Counted from the first letter of the stretch, positions 7,765 through 15,131 are shown. The stretch is 15,273 bases of DNA from an uncultured Sulfitobacter sp. (GCA_937923365.1 CALAIJ010000248.1:1-15273); one strand, 5' to 3'. Program-made: numbers and translations. Notes: generated from the letters alone by a model not told the origin.

Positions 7765-7847
7765 GGTCAGAGCTCAATTTTCAGATTGCGTTTGCGCCCT
7801 CTCTATCGCTAGCGTACCTGCGGCGAAAGACGCAGAAGGACAATTAG

Positions 7848-8636
7848 ATGAGCGGAACCGACATTGCATCCATCACGAAGGCGTTTCGCCCTCGGGATAT
7901 CACTTTGGCGCTGGCGCTGCTGACGCGGTTGCCCCTGCCCCATCACCCCTCTGGCGCCCGCGCGCCTTCTGCTGCCGCTTGGGCCTATCCGCTGGTGGGG
8001 TTGGTCGTGGGCGGCATTGCCCTGCTTGTGGGCTGGTGTCTTGAGTACCTTGGCACCACAGCGCCGATCACCGCCGCCTTTGTCCTGCTGACGGGCATCG
8101 TCATCACCGGTGCGATGCACGAAGACGGGTTGGCCGATTGCGCCGACGGCTTCTGGGGCGGCTGGACCGTGACGCGGCGGCTGGAGATTATGAAAGACAG
8201 CCAGATCGGCACCTACGGTGTGATCGCGCTGGCGATGTCGCTGCTGTTACGCTGGTACGTGCTGACCATGCTGATCGACAAAGGCATGTTGCTGCCCGCC
8301 GTGCTGATCTCTGCCGTGATGAGCCGTGCGGCAATGGTCTGGGTCATGCACAGACTGCCCAACGCCCGCCAGAACGGGTTGTCCGCGCAAACCGGCCGCC
8401 CCGGTGGCATCCCGACGGTCGCCGCCTTGGGCCTTGGCGTAATTGCCGCGATTATGGCCCCCGAAGTGTCCTTTGTCTGGCTGGTGCTGTTTGCAGGGCT
8501 GGTCACGCTGGGCGCAGGACTGATCGCGCGCCGCAAGATCGGCGGGCAAACCGGCGATGTGCTGGGGGCCACTCAGCAGATGGTGGAAGTCACTGTGCTG
8601 GTTGCGATTGATGTGATGATCTCGACCTGGAACTGA
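7848..8636 (+). CDS. cobS: Adenosylcobinamide-GDP ribazoletransferase (cobalamin synthase)
   Basis: A 262-residue integral membrane enzyme that joins alpha-ribazole (phosphate) to adenosylcobinamide-GDP, the last assembly step of adenosylcobalamin. Seen: the opening ITLALALLTRLPLP, a hydrophobic PLVGLVVGGIALLVG helix, and the acidic metal-binding signature HEDGLADCADGFWGG (D93, D97, D100), followed by RLEIMKDSQIGTYGV. Further hydrophobic helices and the GGQTGDVLGATQQMVE segment complete the family pattern. Length is normal. The ATG at 7848 has AGAAGGA at 7834-7840. It diverges from cobT, its partner in lower-ligand attachment, and the two may share the 83-base promoter region. No cobalamin riboswitch fits in that gap. 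The synonym cobV is used in Pseudomonas-type nomenclature. Confidence 0.96.
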   Translation: MSGTDIASITKAFRPRDITLALALLTRLPLPHHPSGARAPSAAAWAYPLVGLVVGGIALLVGWCLEYLGTTAPITAAFVLLTGIVITGAMHEDGLADCADGFWGGWTVTRRLEIMKDSQIGTYGVIALAMSLLLRWYVLTMLIDKGMLLPAVLISAVMSRAAMVWVMHRLPNARQNGLSAQTGRPGGIPTVAALGLGVIAAIMAPEVSFVWLVLFAGLVTLGAGLIARRKIGGQTGDVLGATQQMVEVTVLVAIDVMISTWN

Positions 8637-8661
8637 TCGGCTTCCCATCGGGTGAAACGAA

Positions 8662-8689
8662 AAAGGCCGCCCCGATCAGGGCAGCCTTT
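8662..8689 (-). terminator. Rho-independent terminator of carD
   Basis: Read on the minus strand, a stem AAAGGC/GCCTTT plus GCCC/GGGC (one A-C mismatch, 6-base loop) is followed directly by TTTTTCGTTT, the classic intrinsic form. It lies 24 bases past the carD stop. cobS converges on it from the other side and ends 25 bases away, so the stem may help both genes, but the T run supports only the minus strand. Confidence 0.8.
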
Positions 8690-8712
8690 CGCATCTCTAT
8701 CTACCGGCCTTT

Positions 8713-9228
8713 TCAGGCGGCTGCGACACGGCTTTCCAGCACATCACCGATCTGCTTGGACGCGACACCTTCGTCGCCCCCACCCACTGCGGCGACTTCG
8801 CGGGTCAGCCGCTCAAGGGCCGCTTCGTACAACTGGCGCTCTGAATAGCTCTGCTCGCGCTGGTCGTCGGTGCGGTGCAGGTCGCGCACAACCTCGGCGA
8901 TGGCAATCAGATCACCGGAGTTAATCTTTTGCTCGTACTCCTGCGCACGGCGTGACCACATGGCGCGTTTGACCTTGGCCTTGCCCTTAAGCGTCTTCAT
9001 CGCATGCGCAATGACGTCGGGAGAGCTGAGTGCGCGCATCCCGATCTCCGTGGCCTTGTGCGTAGGCACGCGCAGGGTCATCTTGTCTTTCTCAAAGGCA
9101 ATGACAAAGAGCTCCAGCGTGATGCCGGCGACTTCCTGCTCCTCTACCGAGACGATCTGCCCGACACCATGCGCGGGATAGACAACAAACTCATTGGGAC
9201 GGAAATCCAGCTTTTTCGACTTGGCCAT
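8713..9228 (-). CDS. carD: CarD/CdnL-family RNA polymerase-binding transcription regulator
   Basis: A 171-residue cytoplasmic protein. Residues about 8-65 form the RNA polymerase-interacting domain: FRPNEFVVYPAHGVGQIVSVEEQEVAG, then LFVIAFEKDKMTLRVPTHKA. The remainder is the helical DNA-contacting domain, including VKRAMWSRRAQEYEQKI (conserved Trp that props open the promoter bubble) and YSERQLYEAALERLTREVA. Family knowledge: CdnL/CarD binds the RNAP beta subunit and stabilises open complexes, notably at rRNA and growth genes. Its loss in Caulobacter and mycobacteria impairs ribosome production. A strong AGGAG (9236-9240) precedes the ATG. It has its own extended -10 candidate near 9413 and a clear terminator, so it is probably transcribed separately or additionally from the fdxA-side operon. 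This assignment is secure. Confidence 0.95.
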   Translation of the reverse strand: MAKSKKLDFRPNEFVVYPAHGVGQIVSVEEQEVAGITLELFVIAFEKDKMTLRVPTHKATEIGMRALSSPDVIAHAMKTLKGKAKVKRAMWSRRAQEYEQKINSGDLIAIAEVVRDLHRTDDQREQSYSERQLYEAALERLTREVAAVGGGDEGVASKQIGDVLESRVAAA

Positions 9229-9235
9229 TTAAGTA

Positions 9236-9240
9236 CTCCT
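9236..9240 (-). promoter_or_regulatory. Strong ribosome binding site of carD
   Basis: On the minus strand AGGAG lies 7 bases before the carD ATG. It is the strongest Shine-Dalgarno match in the window and fixes the start. This fits a highly expressed regulator. Confidence 0.75.
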
Positions 9241-9412
9241 ACTGCGCGGGACGGGCCCGCAATACATCTCGAATAAATCGCAACAGTCAAAACCACGGGC
9301 GGGCGGCGGGCTATCCCCGTTCGTCCGGCGCGGTTGGTGTGGTGTTTCAAGGACTTCATCGGCAACGTGCCGGGAGGCGATCTGTGAAACGACTGTGCAA
9401 GTTTCAAAGAGA

Positions 9413-9421
9413 ATCATAGCA
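9413..9421 (-). promoter_or_regulatory. Candidate extended -10 promoter of carD
   Basis: The minus strand reads TGCTATGAT (9421 down to 9413), matching the TGnTATAAT extended -10 with one mismatch in the hexamer. No good -35 hexamer stands 16-18 bases upstream, which extended -10 promoters can tolerate. Transcription would begin near 9405, giving a leader of about 175 bases before carD. Confidence 0.4.
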
Positions 9422-9454
9422 CAAAAATGACCCAACTAAAAGTTGTCGCTGGGT
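9422..9454 (-). terminator. Possible fdxA terminator
   Basis: On the minus strand ACCC-(5-base bulge)-CAAC pairs with GTTGGGT across a TTTTA loop, followed by CATTTTTG. It lies about 80 bases past the fdxA stop and directly abuts the carD -10 candidate. The bulge makes it weak, so read-through into carD is plausible. Confidence 0.35.
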
Positions 9455-9531
9455 AAGCATTTTCAAAAGCGCGCAAGATCAGGGGATTATAGGGCGCAGT
9501 TCATGCCGCAGGTGCAAGGTATCCGCCCTGT

Positions 9532-9870
9532 TCAGCCGCCCTCACCGGGTGTTTCAGAGAAGTACTTGTCCAGCTTGCCCTCTTCGCCATCACGCTCTTC
9601 GGCGTCGGGCAGCGGGTCTTTCTTGGTGATGATGACAGGCCACAACTCGGAATACTTGCGGTTGAACTCGACCCACTTCTCCGCCTCCGGCTCCGTATCG
9701 GGGCGGATCGCGTCCGCGGGGCATTCAGGTTCGCAAACGCCACAATCGATGCACTCATCGGGGTGGATGACCAGCATGTTCTCGCCTTCATAGAAGCAGT
9801 CCACGGGGCATACTTCGACGCAGTCGGTATATTTGCAGGCGATGCAGGCGTCGTTCACGATATAAGTCAT
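9532..9870 (-). CDS. fdxA: 7Fe ferredoxin FdxA
   Basis: A 112-residue cytoplasmic electron carrier. It opens [17 protein letters not shown]. The first cluster's ligands are C9 and C17-x3-C21 (with C12 and C25 present), giving the pattern of a 3Fe-4S cluster. The second set, C40-x2-C43-x2-C46-x3-C50-P, holds a 4Fe-4S. The C-terminal half ([27 protein letters not shown]) is the extension typical of the Azotobacter FdI-like FdxA family, matching its usual length of about 107-112. The start is taken at the ATG at 9870, where homologues begin; a longer reading to 9924 adds an 18-residue leader not usual for the family. The redox partner is unknown. It lies 50 bases downstream of the S4-domain gene and upstream of carD, a neighbourhood I recall as common in alphaproteobacteria. 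Confidence 0.95.
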   Translation of the reverse strand: MTYIVNDACIACKYTDCVEVCPVDCFYEGENMLVIHPDECIDCGVCEPECPADAIRPDTEPEAEKWVEFNRKYSELWPVIITKKDPLPDAEERDGEEGKLDKYFSETPGEGG

Positions 9871-9920
9871 GGAGTTCTCTGTCAGTTTGCGTAGACACTT
9901 AGCTAAATCAGCCGTGGCGA

Positions 9921-10307
9921 TCATTCAAGATGCTTGCTCTGCGAAAGATCATAGGTGCGACGATCCTTCTTGGACGGACGGCCCTTGCCGTCAAAACCGG
10001 GATTTTCAGGCGGTTTATCGCGCGCGCGCCGCTCTGGCGGGGCCAAATCTGCATAAAGCGTCTGGGCCTCGGGGGCCGGACCGCGCCGCGTGCCCAGTTC
10101 TTCGACGCGGATCACGCGAATATGATCGTCCTTGGGAAAGGTCAGCACATCGCCTGCCTGAATCGTCAAACTGCGCTTTGCGACAGCCGTGCCATTGACC
10201 CGCACATTGCCCGCGCCCACCACCGTCGCGGCAAGCGAGCGTGTCTTGAAAAAGCGCGCGTACCACAGCCATTTGTCCAGCCGTAGTTTCGCGGCCTTTT
10301 CAGACAC
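9921..10307 (-). CDS. S4-domain RNA-binding protein (Hsp15-like)
   Basis: A 128-residue protein. Residues about 6-65 form an S4 RNA-binding fold: [20 protein letters not shown], then [25 protein letters not shown]. The opening [15 protein letters not shown] is the hallmark of the HslR/Hsp15 group. Family knowledge: E. coli Hsp15 binds the free 50S subunit carrying a stalled nascent chain and helps rescue it. The tail (about 85-128) is basic, Pro-rich and probably disordered ([20 protein letters not shown]). It starts with GTG at 10307, immediately after the TAA of the helicase gene (TAAGTG), with AAGGA (10317-10321) inside the helicase's last codons, so translational coupling is likely. A Hsp15-like ribosome role is inferred; heat regulation is not shown. 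Confidence 0.9.
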   Translation of the reverse strand: MSEKAAKLRLDKWLWYARFFKTRSLAATVVGAGNVRVNGTAVAKRSLTIQAGDVLTFPKDDHIRVIRVEELGTRRGPAPEAQTLYADLAPPERRARDKPPENPGFDGKGRPSKKDRRTYDLSQSKHLE

Positions 10308-13217
10308 TTATTTATTGTCCTTCAACCCCATCAGGGCTGCGGCAAAGGGATTGTCAGGATCGATCTGCTTTTCGCGGCGCGGTGGCTTGGCAGAGAATTT
10401 CTGGGCCTTGCCCCCCTTCTCGCCACGGTCATTGCGCGGGTTGCCTTTGCGCGGCTTGCCCTTGCCGCGCGGCTTGTCGCCATCGCGTCGCTGGTTTCCG
10501 CCAGCGGGGCGCGCAGGCCGGTTGCCGCCCCATGTGAAGACATAGAAGGTCTCCATTTCGGCGCCTGCGATTTCGGCGTCCGGCGCCGTGCCTTGCGGGG
10601 TTTCACCCTCCGCGACATCGGCAATCTGGTCATCAACGGCGGGCTGCGCCTGCGGCTCTTCGATGGCGGGCGCCATGCCTTCGTCGATGATCTTGGCCGA
10701 CTCTGCGGGGGTATCAGCGGCCTGCGGGACCTCTGGCGCGTCGGTAATCGCACCTTCCGCCGCTGTCTCGGCCACATCAATCACGGGCGTGTCGGCGGCG
10801 ATATCCTTGGCCGCCTCGGGCATGACCTCGGTCACGGGCTTGACCTTGGCGCGTTCGTCTTTGGCAGCCTTGTAGCCCAGACCTGTCATCAGATCGGCGA
10901 ACTGCTCAAGCGTCATGCCCGTGATCGACAGCATATCGGCCTTGGCCTCAAACCCACTGCGCGAATTTTCGGCGCGCAGCATGTCGGCCAGACGCTCCAG
11001 CATATCAATTCGGATCGCGCGCTGGCCTGCAATGCGGTAGCCGGACATGGTGTCGGCCCCTTGGGGCGCGCTTTGGTCAACGGGAATGGTGACCAAACCG
11101 GGAGGCGGGGATTCGGGGAATTCCGACAGGCCTTTGGTCAGGGACCACAGCACCAGACGCAAACGTGTCGGTGCGGGCTTGAGCAGCAGAGGCATAAAGA
11201 TCGTGAACTGGCCAAAGCGCAGTCCGTGTTTGCGCAGCGCGCCGCGGGCGTCCTGATCCAGAGATTTGACATCGTCGGCAACGGCAGCACGAGGGATTAC
11301 GCCAAGGTTTTCAACCATCTGGAAGGCAAAGCCTTTGGCCAGACCATTCAACGTCTCGTCACGGCCCAATGCGATCAACGGCTCGAAAAGGGCCGCGATC
11401 TTGCGGTCGATGAAATGCTGCAAGCGGCGCTGCACTTTTTCGGCAACCTCCGGTCCTGCAACATCGTCCACGAACACCTCGACCTGCGGCTTGAGCGCTT
11501 CGGCCCCAGCGACCAGCTTACCCACGGCGGCAGAGCCCCACATGAGGCCCCCCTGCTCGGTAAAGTCGATCTCGGTGTCTGGCGCGTTGTAGAAACGATC
11601 GGCACGCAGATGGAACTGCGGGGCCAGCGCCTGCAAAGAGGCCGCCTTGATGGCTTTCTCCTCTGCGCCGCCCGCACCTTTGTCTGCGCGGAACCGGAAG
11701 CCTTCCAGCTTGCCTACAAATTCACCTTCTACAGTGACATCACCCGTCTCGTTTACTTCGGCCACGATGGCTTCCTTCTGTCCTAGCCGGCGCAACAGCA
11801 CTGACGTGCGCCGATCTACAAATTTTTCTGTCAGGCGCGCATGTAAGGCGTCTGATAGGCGGTCTTCTACGACACGCGTGGCCCCGCGCCAATGGCTTTC
11901 GTCACGGGTCCAGCCTTTGCGTTGCGCCACGTACGTCCAGGTCCGGATAAAGGCGAGCCGTTTTGACAGCGCGTCAATGTCCCCGTCGGTGCGGTCGATG
12001 CGCTGGATCTGGCGGGCCAGCCAGTCCTCCCTGATCTCACCATGTTCATGTAGATCAAGGAAGATATGTTCCAACATATTGGCGTGTTCGGAATGGCTGA
12101 TGCCGCGAAAATCAGGGATATTGCAGACATTCCACAGCAGTTTGACGTCCGGTCCCGTGGTGGTGCGGGCAAAGACTTCGTCCACTTGCGCCAGCGTTTT
12201 CAACACCTTCAGATCGTCCGCTTCGCGCGCCCGCACAAGGTGTTCGTCGTCGGATTTTGCCTCCAACGTCTGGATCAACCGGTCAACGGACCCAAATTGC
12301 AACGCATGATTGCGCCAGTTCAGCCGTGTTTGCGGGGTAAACTGGTGCTCTGTGATCGCCTTGGCGACCCCGTCGTCCAAAGGCCGCGCCTCGCCCGTGA
12401 CCCCGAAAGTGCCCGACTTGAACCCCCGCCCCGCACGGCCCGCGATCTGGGCCAGCTCATTCGGGGCAAGCGGGCGCATCCGCCGGCCGTCAAACTTGGA
12501 CGTGGCCGAGAATGCGACGTGATCCACATCCAGGTTCAGGCCCATGCCAATGGCATCCGTGGCGACAAGGTAATCCACTTCGCCGGACTGATACATTGCC
12601 ACCTGCGCATTGCGTGTGCGCGGTGAAAGCGCGCCCATGACCACAGCCGCCCCACCCTTTTGGCGGCGCAGAAGCTCGGCAATGGCATAGACGTTTTCAA
12701 CCGAAAATCCGACGATTGCACTGCGCGGTTTCATCCGGCTGATCTTGCGCGATCCGGTGTAGGTCAACTCTGACATCCGCTCGCGGCGCATGAATTGCGC
12801 CTGCGGGATAAGGGCCGCAATGGTGCCGCGCATCGTGTCGGCGCCCAGCAGCAACGTCTCGTGCAGGCCGCGCCAGCGCAGTAGGCGGTCGGTAAAGACA
12901 TGGCCCCGTTCGGGATCAGCGCAAAGCTGAATTTCGTCTACGGCCAGAAAATCGGCCCCCATGCCTTCGGGCATCGCCTCGACGGTGCAGATCCAGTATT
13001 GCGCGCGCGGCGGCACGATACGTTCTTCCCCCGTGACCAGTGCCACGACAGAAGGCCCGCGCAGATCAACGATCCGGTCATAGACCTCGCGGGCAAGCAG
13101 ACGCAACGGCAGACCGATGACGCCCGTTCGGTGCGCCAGCATGCGTTCAATCGCGTAGGTGGTTTTGCCGGTATTGGTGGGCCCAAGGACCGCAACCACT
13201 GGCGCTTTTGACTGCAC
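10308..13217 (-). CDS. SUV3-like DExH-box RNA helicase with disordered C-terminal tails
   Basis: A 969-residue superfamily-2 helicase counted from the GTG at 13217. Seen: Walker A GPTNTGKT (12-19), Walker B/motif II DEIQ (94-97), VATDAIGMGLNLDVDHVAF (motif V region) and motif VI QIAGRAGRG (257-265). These match the mitochondrial degradosome helicase SUV3 and its alphaproteobacterial relatives. A helical SUV3-type region follows, then a large conserved C-terminal half (to about 815). Next come an acidic Ala-rich stretch (about 830-895) and a basic Gly/Arg/Lys tail (about 900-955) ending DPDNPFAAALMGLK. The start is uncertain: TTG at 13277 would overlap the TPR gene by 41 bases, while GTG at 13217 leaves a 19-base gap and places Walker A as close to the start as I expect. 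The gene sits between a TPR gene and an S4 RNA-binding gene. An RNA decay or remodelling role is inferred from the family; the direction of unwinding and partners are unknown. Confidence 0.92.
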   Translation of the reverse strand: MQSKAPVVAVLGPTNTGKTTYAIERMLAHRTGVIGLPLRLLAREVYDRIVDLRGPSVVALVTGEERIVPPRAQYWICTVEAMPEGMGADFLAVDEIQLCADPERGHVFTDRLLRWRGLHETLLLGADTMRGTIAALIPQAQFMRRERMSELTYTGSRKISRMKPRSAIVGFSVENVYAIAELLRRQKGGAAVVMGALSPRTRNAQVAMYQSGEVDYLVATDAIGMGLNLDVDHVAFSATSKFDGRRMRPLAPNELAQIAGRAGRGFKSGTFGVTGEARPLDDGVAKAITEHQFTPQTRLNWRNHALQFGSVDRLIQTLEAKSDDEHLVRAREADDLKVLKTLAQVDEVFARTTTGPDVKLLWNVCNIPDFRGISHSEHANMLEHIFLDLHEHGEIREDWLARQIQRIDRTDGDIDALSKRLAFIRTWTYVAQRKGWTRDESHWRGATRVVEDRLSDALHARLTEKFVDRRTSVLLRRLGQKEAIVAEVNETGDVTVEGEFVGKLEGFRFRADKGAGGAEEKAIKAASLQALAPQFHLRADRFYNAPDTEIDFTEQGGLMWGSAAVGKLVAGAEALKPQVEVFVDDVAGPEVAEKVQRRLQHFIDRKIAALFEPLIALGRDETLNGLAKGFAFQMVENLGVIPRAAVADDVKSLDQDARGALRKHGLRFGQFTIFMPLLLKPAPTRLRLVLWSLTKGLSEFPESPPPGLVTIPVDQSAPQGADTMSGYRIAGQRAIRIDMLERLADMLRAENSRSGFEAKADMLSITGMTLEQFADLMTGLGYKAAKDERAKVKPVTEVMPEAAKDIAADTPVIDVAETAAEGAITDAPEVPQAADTPAESAKIIDEGMAPAIEEPQAQPAVDDQIADVAEGETPQGTAPDAEIAGAEMETFYVFTWGGNRPARPAGGNQRRDGDKPRGKGKPRKGNPRNDRGEKGGKAQKFSAKPPRREKQIDPDNPFAAALMGLKDNK

Positions 13218-13236
13218 GTCGCTGATGTCCCGAAGA

Positions 13237-13794
13237 TTAGAGTTCGCGCCCGATGCCGTCGCGTTTGAGGTAATCAAGCGCCTGTTGCGCCTGTTCGTGA
13301 TTGGGGTGGATCACCAGCACACGGCGATAGAGCTGCGAAGCTTTGCGCAGGTTGCCAAGTTCCTGATGCATGACCGCCAGCCCGAAGATCGCGTTGAAGT
13401 TCTGCGGGTTGAGCGCCAACGTGACTTCAAGATCATCCAGCGCGGGACCGTATAGTTCGGCGCGGAAATACGCCTCTGCCCGGGCGTTGAAGCCTTCGGC
13501 GAAATCCGGCGCGTGGTCGGTCAATGCGGTCAGGTGTTCGATGGCCAGCGTGTAATCTTGTTCCGTCAGCGCCTCGCGCCCGCGTTTCAGCAGCAAATCC
13601 ATCGCCGCAGAGCCGGAACGGCGCCACACCGTCTCCACTTCACGCACAATCCGCGGGGCCTCCGCTGCCGTGGCATTGCGCAAACGGTCCAGCAATTCAG
13701 GCGGCGCGTCTTCAGCCACAGCTATGCCTGACAGCAACACTGACGCGGCAATTGCCGTAAGGTGACGTTTGAGGTTGACGCTAAAGAGACACAT
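13237..13794 (-). CDS. Secreted tetratricopeptide-repeat protein
   Basis: A 185-residue protein counted from the ATG at 13794. Residues 1-27 form a signal peptide (KRH, then hydrophobic LTAIAASVLLSG, cleavage after AVA before ED). Residues about 63-178 hold roughly three TPR helix pairs: LLKRGREALTEQDYTLAIEHL, GFNARAEAYFRAELYGPALDDL and FGLAVMHQELGNLRKASQLYRR, each followed by the loop proline typical of TPRs (APDF, NPQN, HPNH). TPRs bind other proteins; no partner can be named. An upstream TTG at 13827 would extend the N-terminus by 11 residues and is less likely because the signal peptide would then start late. It is the first gene of the leftward run, 19 bases before the helicase GTG, and divergent from the SCP2 gene. 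Confidence 0.85.
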   Translation of the reverse strand: MCLFSVNLKRHLTAIAASVLLSGIAVAEDAPPELLDRLRNATAAEAPRIVREVETVWRRSGSAAMDLLLKRGREALTEQDYTLAIEHLTALTDHAPDFAEGFNARAEAYFRAELYGPALDDLEVTLALNPQNFNAIFGLAVMHQELGNLRKASQLYRRVLVIHPNHEQAQQALDYLKRDGIGREL

Positions 13795-13890
13795 AACAAA
13801 GGTGAATGTAACAGGCTGCCGCCGCAATTCCAGACGTGTCGGAGCCTATTTGCCCAAAAAGGGTAAAGAAACGCCAAGGAAGGTTAAGAC

Positions 13891-14184
13891 ATGAGCGATA
13901 TTGTGAACGAAGCGGTTGCCGCCCTGAACGCAAAGATGGACGGCGCGGGCTTTGACGGTGGAACAGCAAAGTTCGACATTACCGGCGAAGGTGCCGTGAT
14001 GATCGACGCAGACGGCGCGCGCGCAGGTGATGACGCGGCGGATGTAACGCTCACCGCGGATGCAGATACATTCCAGTCCATCCTTGAGGGCGACACCAAC
14101 TCCACCGCCGCTTTCATGAGCGGCAAGCTCAAGGTTGACGGCGATATGGGGCTTGCGATGAAGCTGGCGTCCGTTCTGTCATAA
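13891..14184 (+). CDS. SCP2 sterol-binding-domain protein (lipid carrier)
   Basis: A 97-residue single-domain protein. Seen: a short N-terminal helix (IVNEAVAALNAKM), the AKFDITGEGAVMIDADG beta region, DVTLTADADTFQSILEGD, and STAAFMSGKLKVDGDMGLAMKL, the conserved core of the SCP2 fold, where the FMSGKLKVDGD loop and following helix line the hydrophobic tunnel. Family knowledge: SCP2 domains carry fatty acyl chains, sterols or other lipids. In bacteria, stand-alone copies are often of unknown role. The ATG at 13891 has an excellent AAGGAAGG site (13876-13883). Its TAA overlaps the next gene's ATG (TAATG), coupling it to a lipase-like hydrolase, so a phospholipid or fatty-acid ligand is a reasonable inference. 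Confidence 0.93.
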   Translation: MSDIVNEAVAALNAKMDGAGFDGGTAKFDITGEGAVMIDADGARAGDDAADVTLTADADTFQSILEGDTNSTAAFMSGKLKVDGDMGLAMKLASVLS

Positions 14185-15131
14185 TGACCGACCAGACGGC
14201 CCCCCTTTTCACCGACATCCATCCCGGCCCCTCGGGCGGGATGGCCCACTGGGCAGAGACGTCGGACGGCAAGCGCATCCGCATCGGTCACTGGCCGCTG
14301 GAAGGCGCCAAGGGCACCGTACTGATCTTTCCCGGTCGGACGGAATACATTGAAAAGTATGGCGTCGTTGCGGGCGAGCTTGCCAATCGGGGGCTGGCCT
14401 CGATGGCCATCGACTGGCGGGGGCAAGGACTGGCGGACCGTCTGACGGACAATCCGCTGCTGGGCCATGTCGACGCCTTTCCCGACTACCAGAAAGATGT
14501 GGCAACCCTGATGCGCACCGCGCGTGAACTGGGTCTGCCGCGTCCCTACTTCCTGCTGGCCCACTCGATGGGCGGCTGCATCGGCCTGCGTGCCGTGATG
14601 GAAGGCCTGCCCGTTCAGGCCGCGGCCTTTACCGGCCCGATGTGGGGCATCTATATCGCGCCCCATCTCAAGCTGCTTGCGGGCACTTTGGCAAACGTAA
14701 TGCCGCGCATCGGGCGTGGCACTGACTTGCCCCCCGGTACAAAGATCGACCCTTATGTGCTGTCGGAGCCCTTTGACGACAACATGCTGACAACGGACGC
14801 ACAGATGTTCGACATGATGCGCGACCAGATCGCTGCGCACCCCGAACTGGCTTTGGGGGGCCCGTCATATGTCTGGCTGCGTGAAGCATTGGCCGAAACC
14901 AAGCACCTTGCCAGTCGCGCCGCCCCCAGCTTGCCAGCCGTGACTTGGGTTGGCAGCAACGAACGGATCGTTGATATGCCGCGCATTCAAGAGCGTATGG
15001 AAAGCTGGAAAGGCGGCACGCTGGAGATCATCGACGGCGCCGAACACGAAGTCCTGATGGAGCAAGAAGACCTGCGAAATCCGGTGTATGACGGGTTGGA
15101 AAAGCTCTTTTTGGCGACTGTAAGCGCCTGA
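14184..15131 (+). CDS. Alpha/beta hydrolase, lysophospholipase (PldB/monoglyceride-lipase) type
   Basis: A 315-residue cytoplasmic-looking hydrolase with no signal peptide. Seen: FPGRTEYIEKYGVVAGELANRGL (the family's oxyanion and strand 3-4 region), DWRGQGLADR, the nucleophile elbow AHSMGG (S128), and the C-terminal histidine in GAEHEVLME (H288). The usual catalytic Asp sits in a GxxDxxV block; here it reads GSNERIVD, so E260 takes that position, or D264 serves instead. Family knowledge: PldB-like enzymes cleave the remaining acyl chain from lysophospholipids or monoacylglycerols. The ATG overlaps the SCP2 stop by one base, so translation is probably coupled and the two proteins may share a lipid. 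The substrate is not established by sequence alone. Confidence 0.9.
   Translation: MTDQTAPLFTDIHPGPSGGMAHWAETSDGKRIRIGHWPLEGAKGTVLIFPGRTEYIEKYGVVAGELANRGLASMAIDWRGQGLADRLTDNPLLGHVDAFPDYQKDVATLMRTARELGLPRPYFLLAHSMGGCIGLRAVMEGLPVQAAAFTGPMWGIYIAPHLKLLAGTLANVMPRIGRGTDLPPGTKIDPYVLSEPFDDNMLTTDAQMFDMMRDQIAAHPELALGGPSYVWLREALAETKHLASRAAPSLPAVTWVGSNERIVDMPRIQERMESWKGGTLEIIDGAEHEVLMEQEDLRNPVYDGLEKLFLATVSA

Larger units (their letters stand above)
9229..9531. other. 303-base intergenic region between fdxA and carD
   Basis: No credible gene is visible here. On the minus strand it holds, in order, the 3' trailer of fdxA, an imperfect hairpin with a T run (9422-9454), an extended -10 element (9413-9421), a roughly 175-base leader, and the carD ribosome site (9236-9240). 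A small hairpin GCGGG/CCCGC (9246-9250 with 9256-9260) lies just upstream of that ribosome site. Short ORFs in this stretch lack coding character. Confidence 0.6.

Noticed and set aside
7765..7847. Cobalamin riboswitch between cobT and cobS
   Set aside because: The gap is only 83 bases, with an ordinary ribosome site, and no B12-box-like sequence was seen.
9871..9924. N-terminal extension of FdxA by 18 residues
   Set aside because: FdxA proteins begin at [10 protein letters not shown]. The extension is not typical of the family and reaches into the S4 gene's stop.
10593..11786. Plus-strand open frame (397 codons) opposite the helicase
   Set aside because: No domain, no good ribosome site, and full overlap with a well-conserved helicase region.
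13884..14840. Minus-strand open frame (318 codons) opposite the SCP2 and hydrolase genes
   Set aside because: It spans two recognised plus-strand genes and has no recognisable motif of its own.
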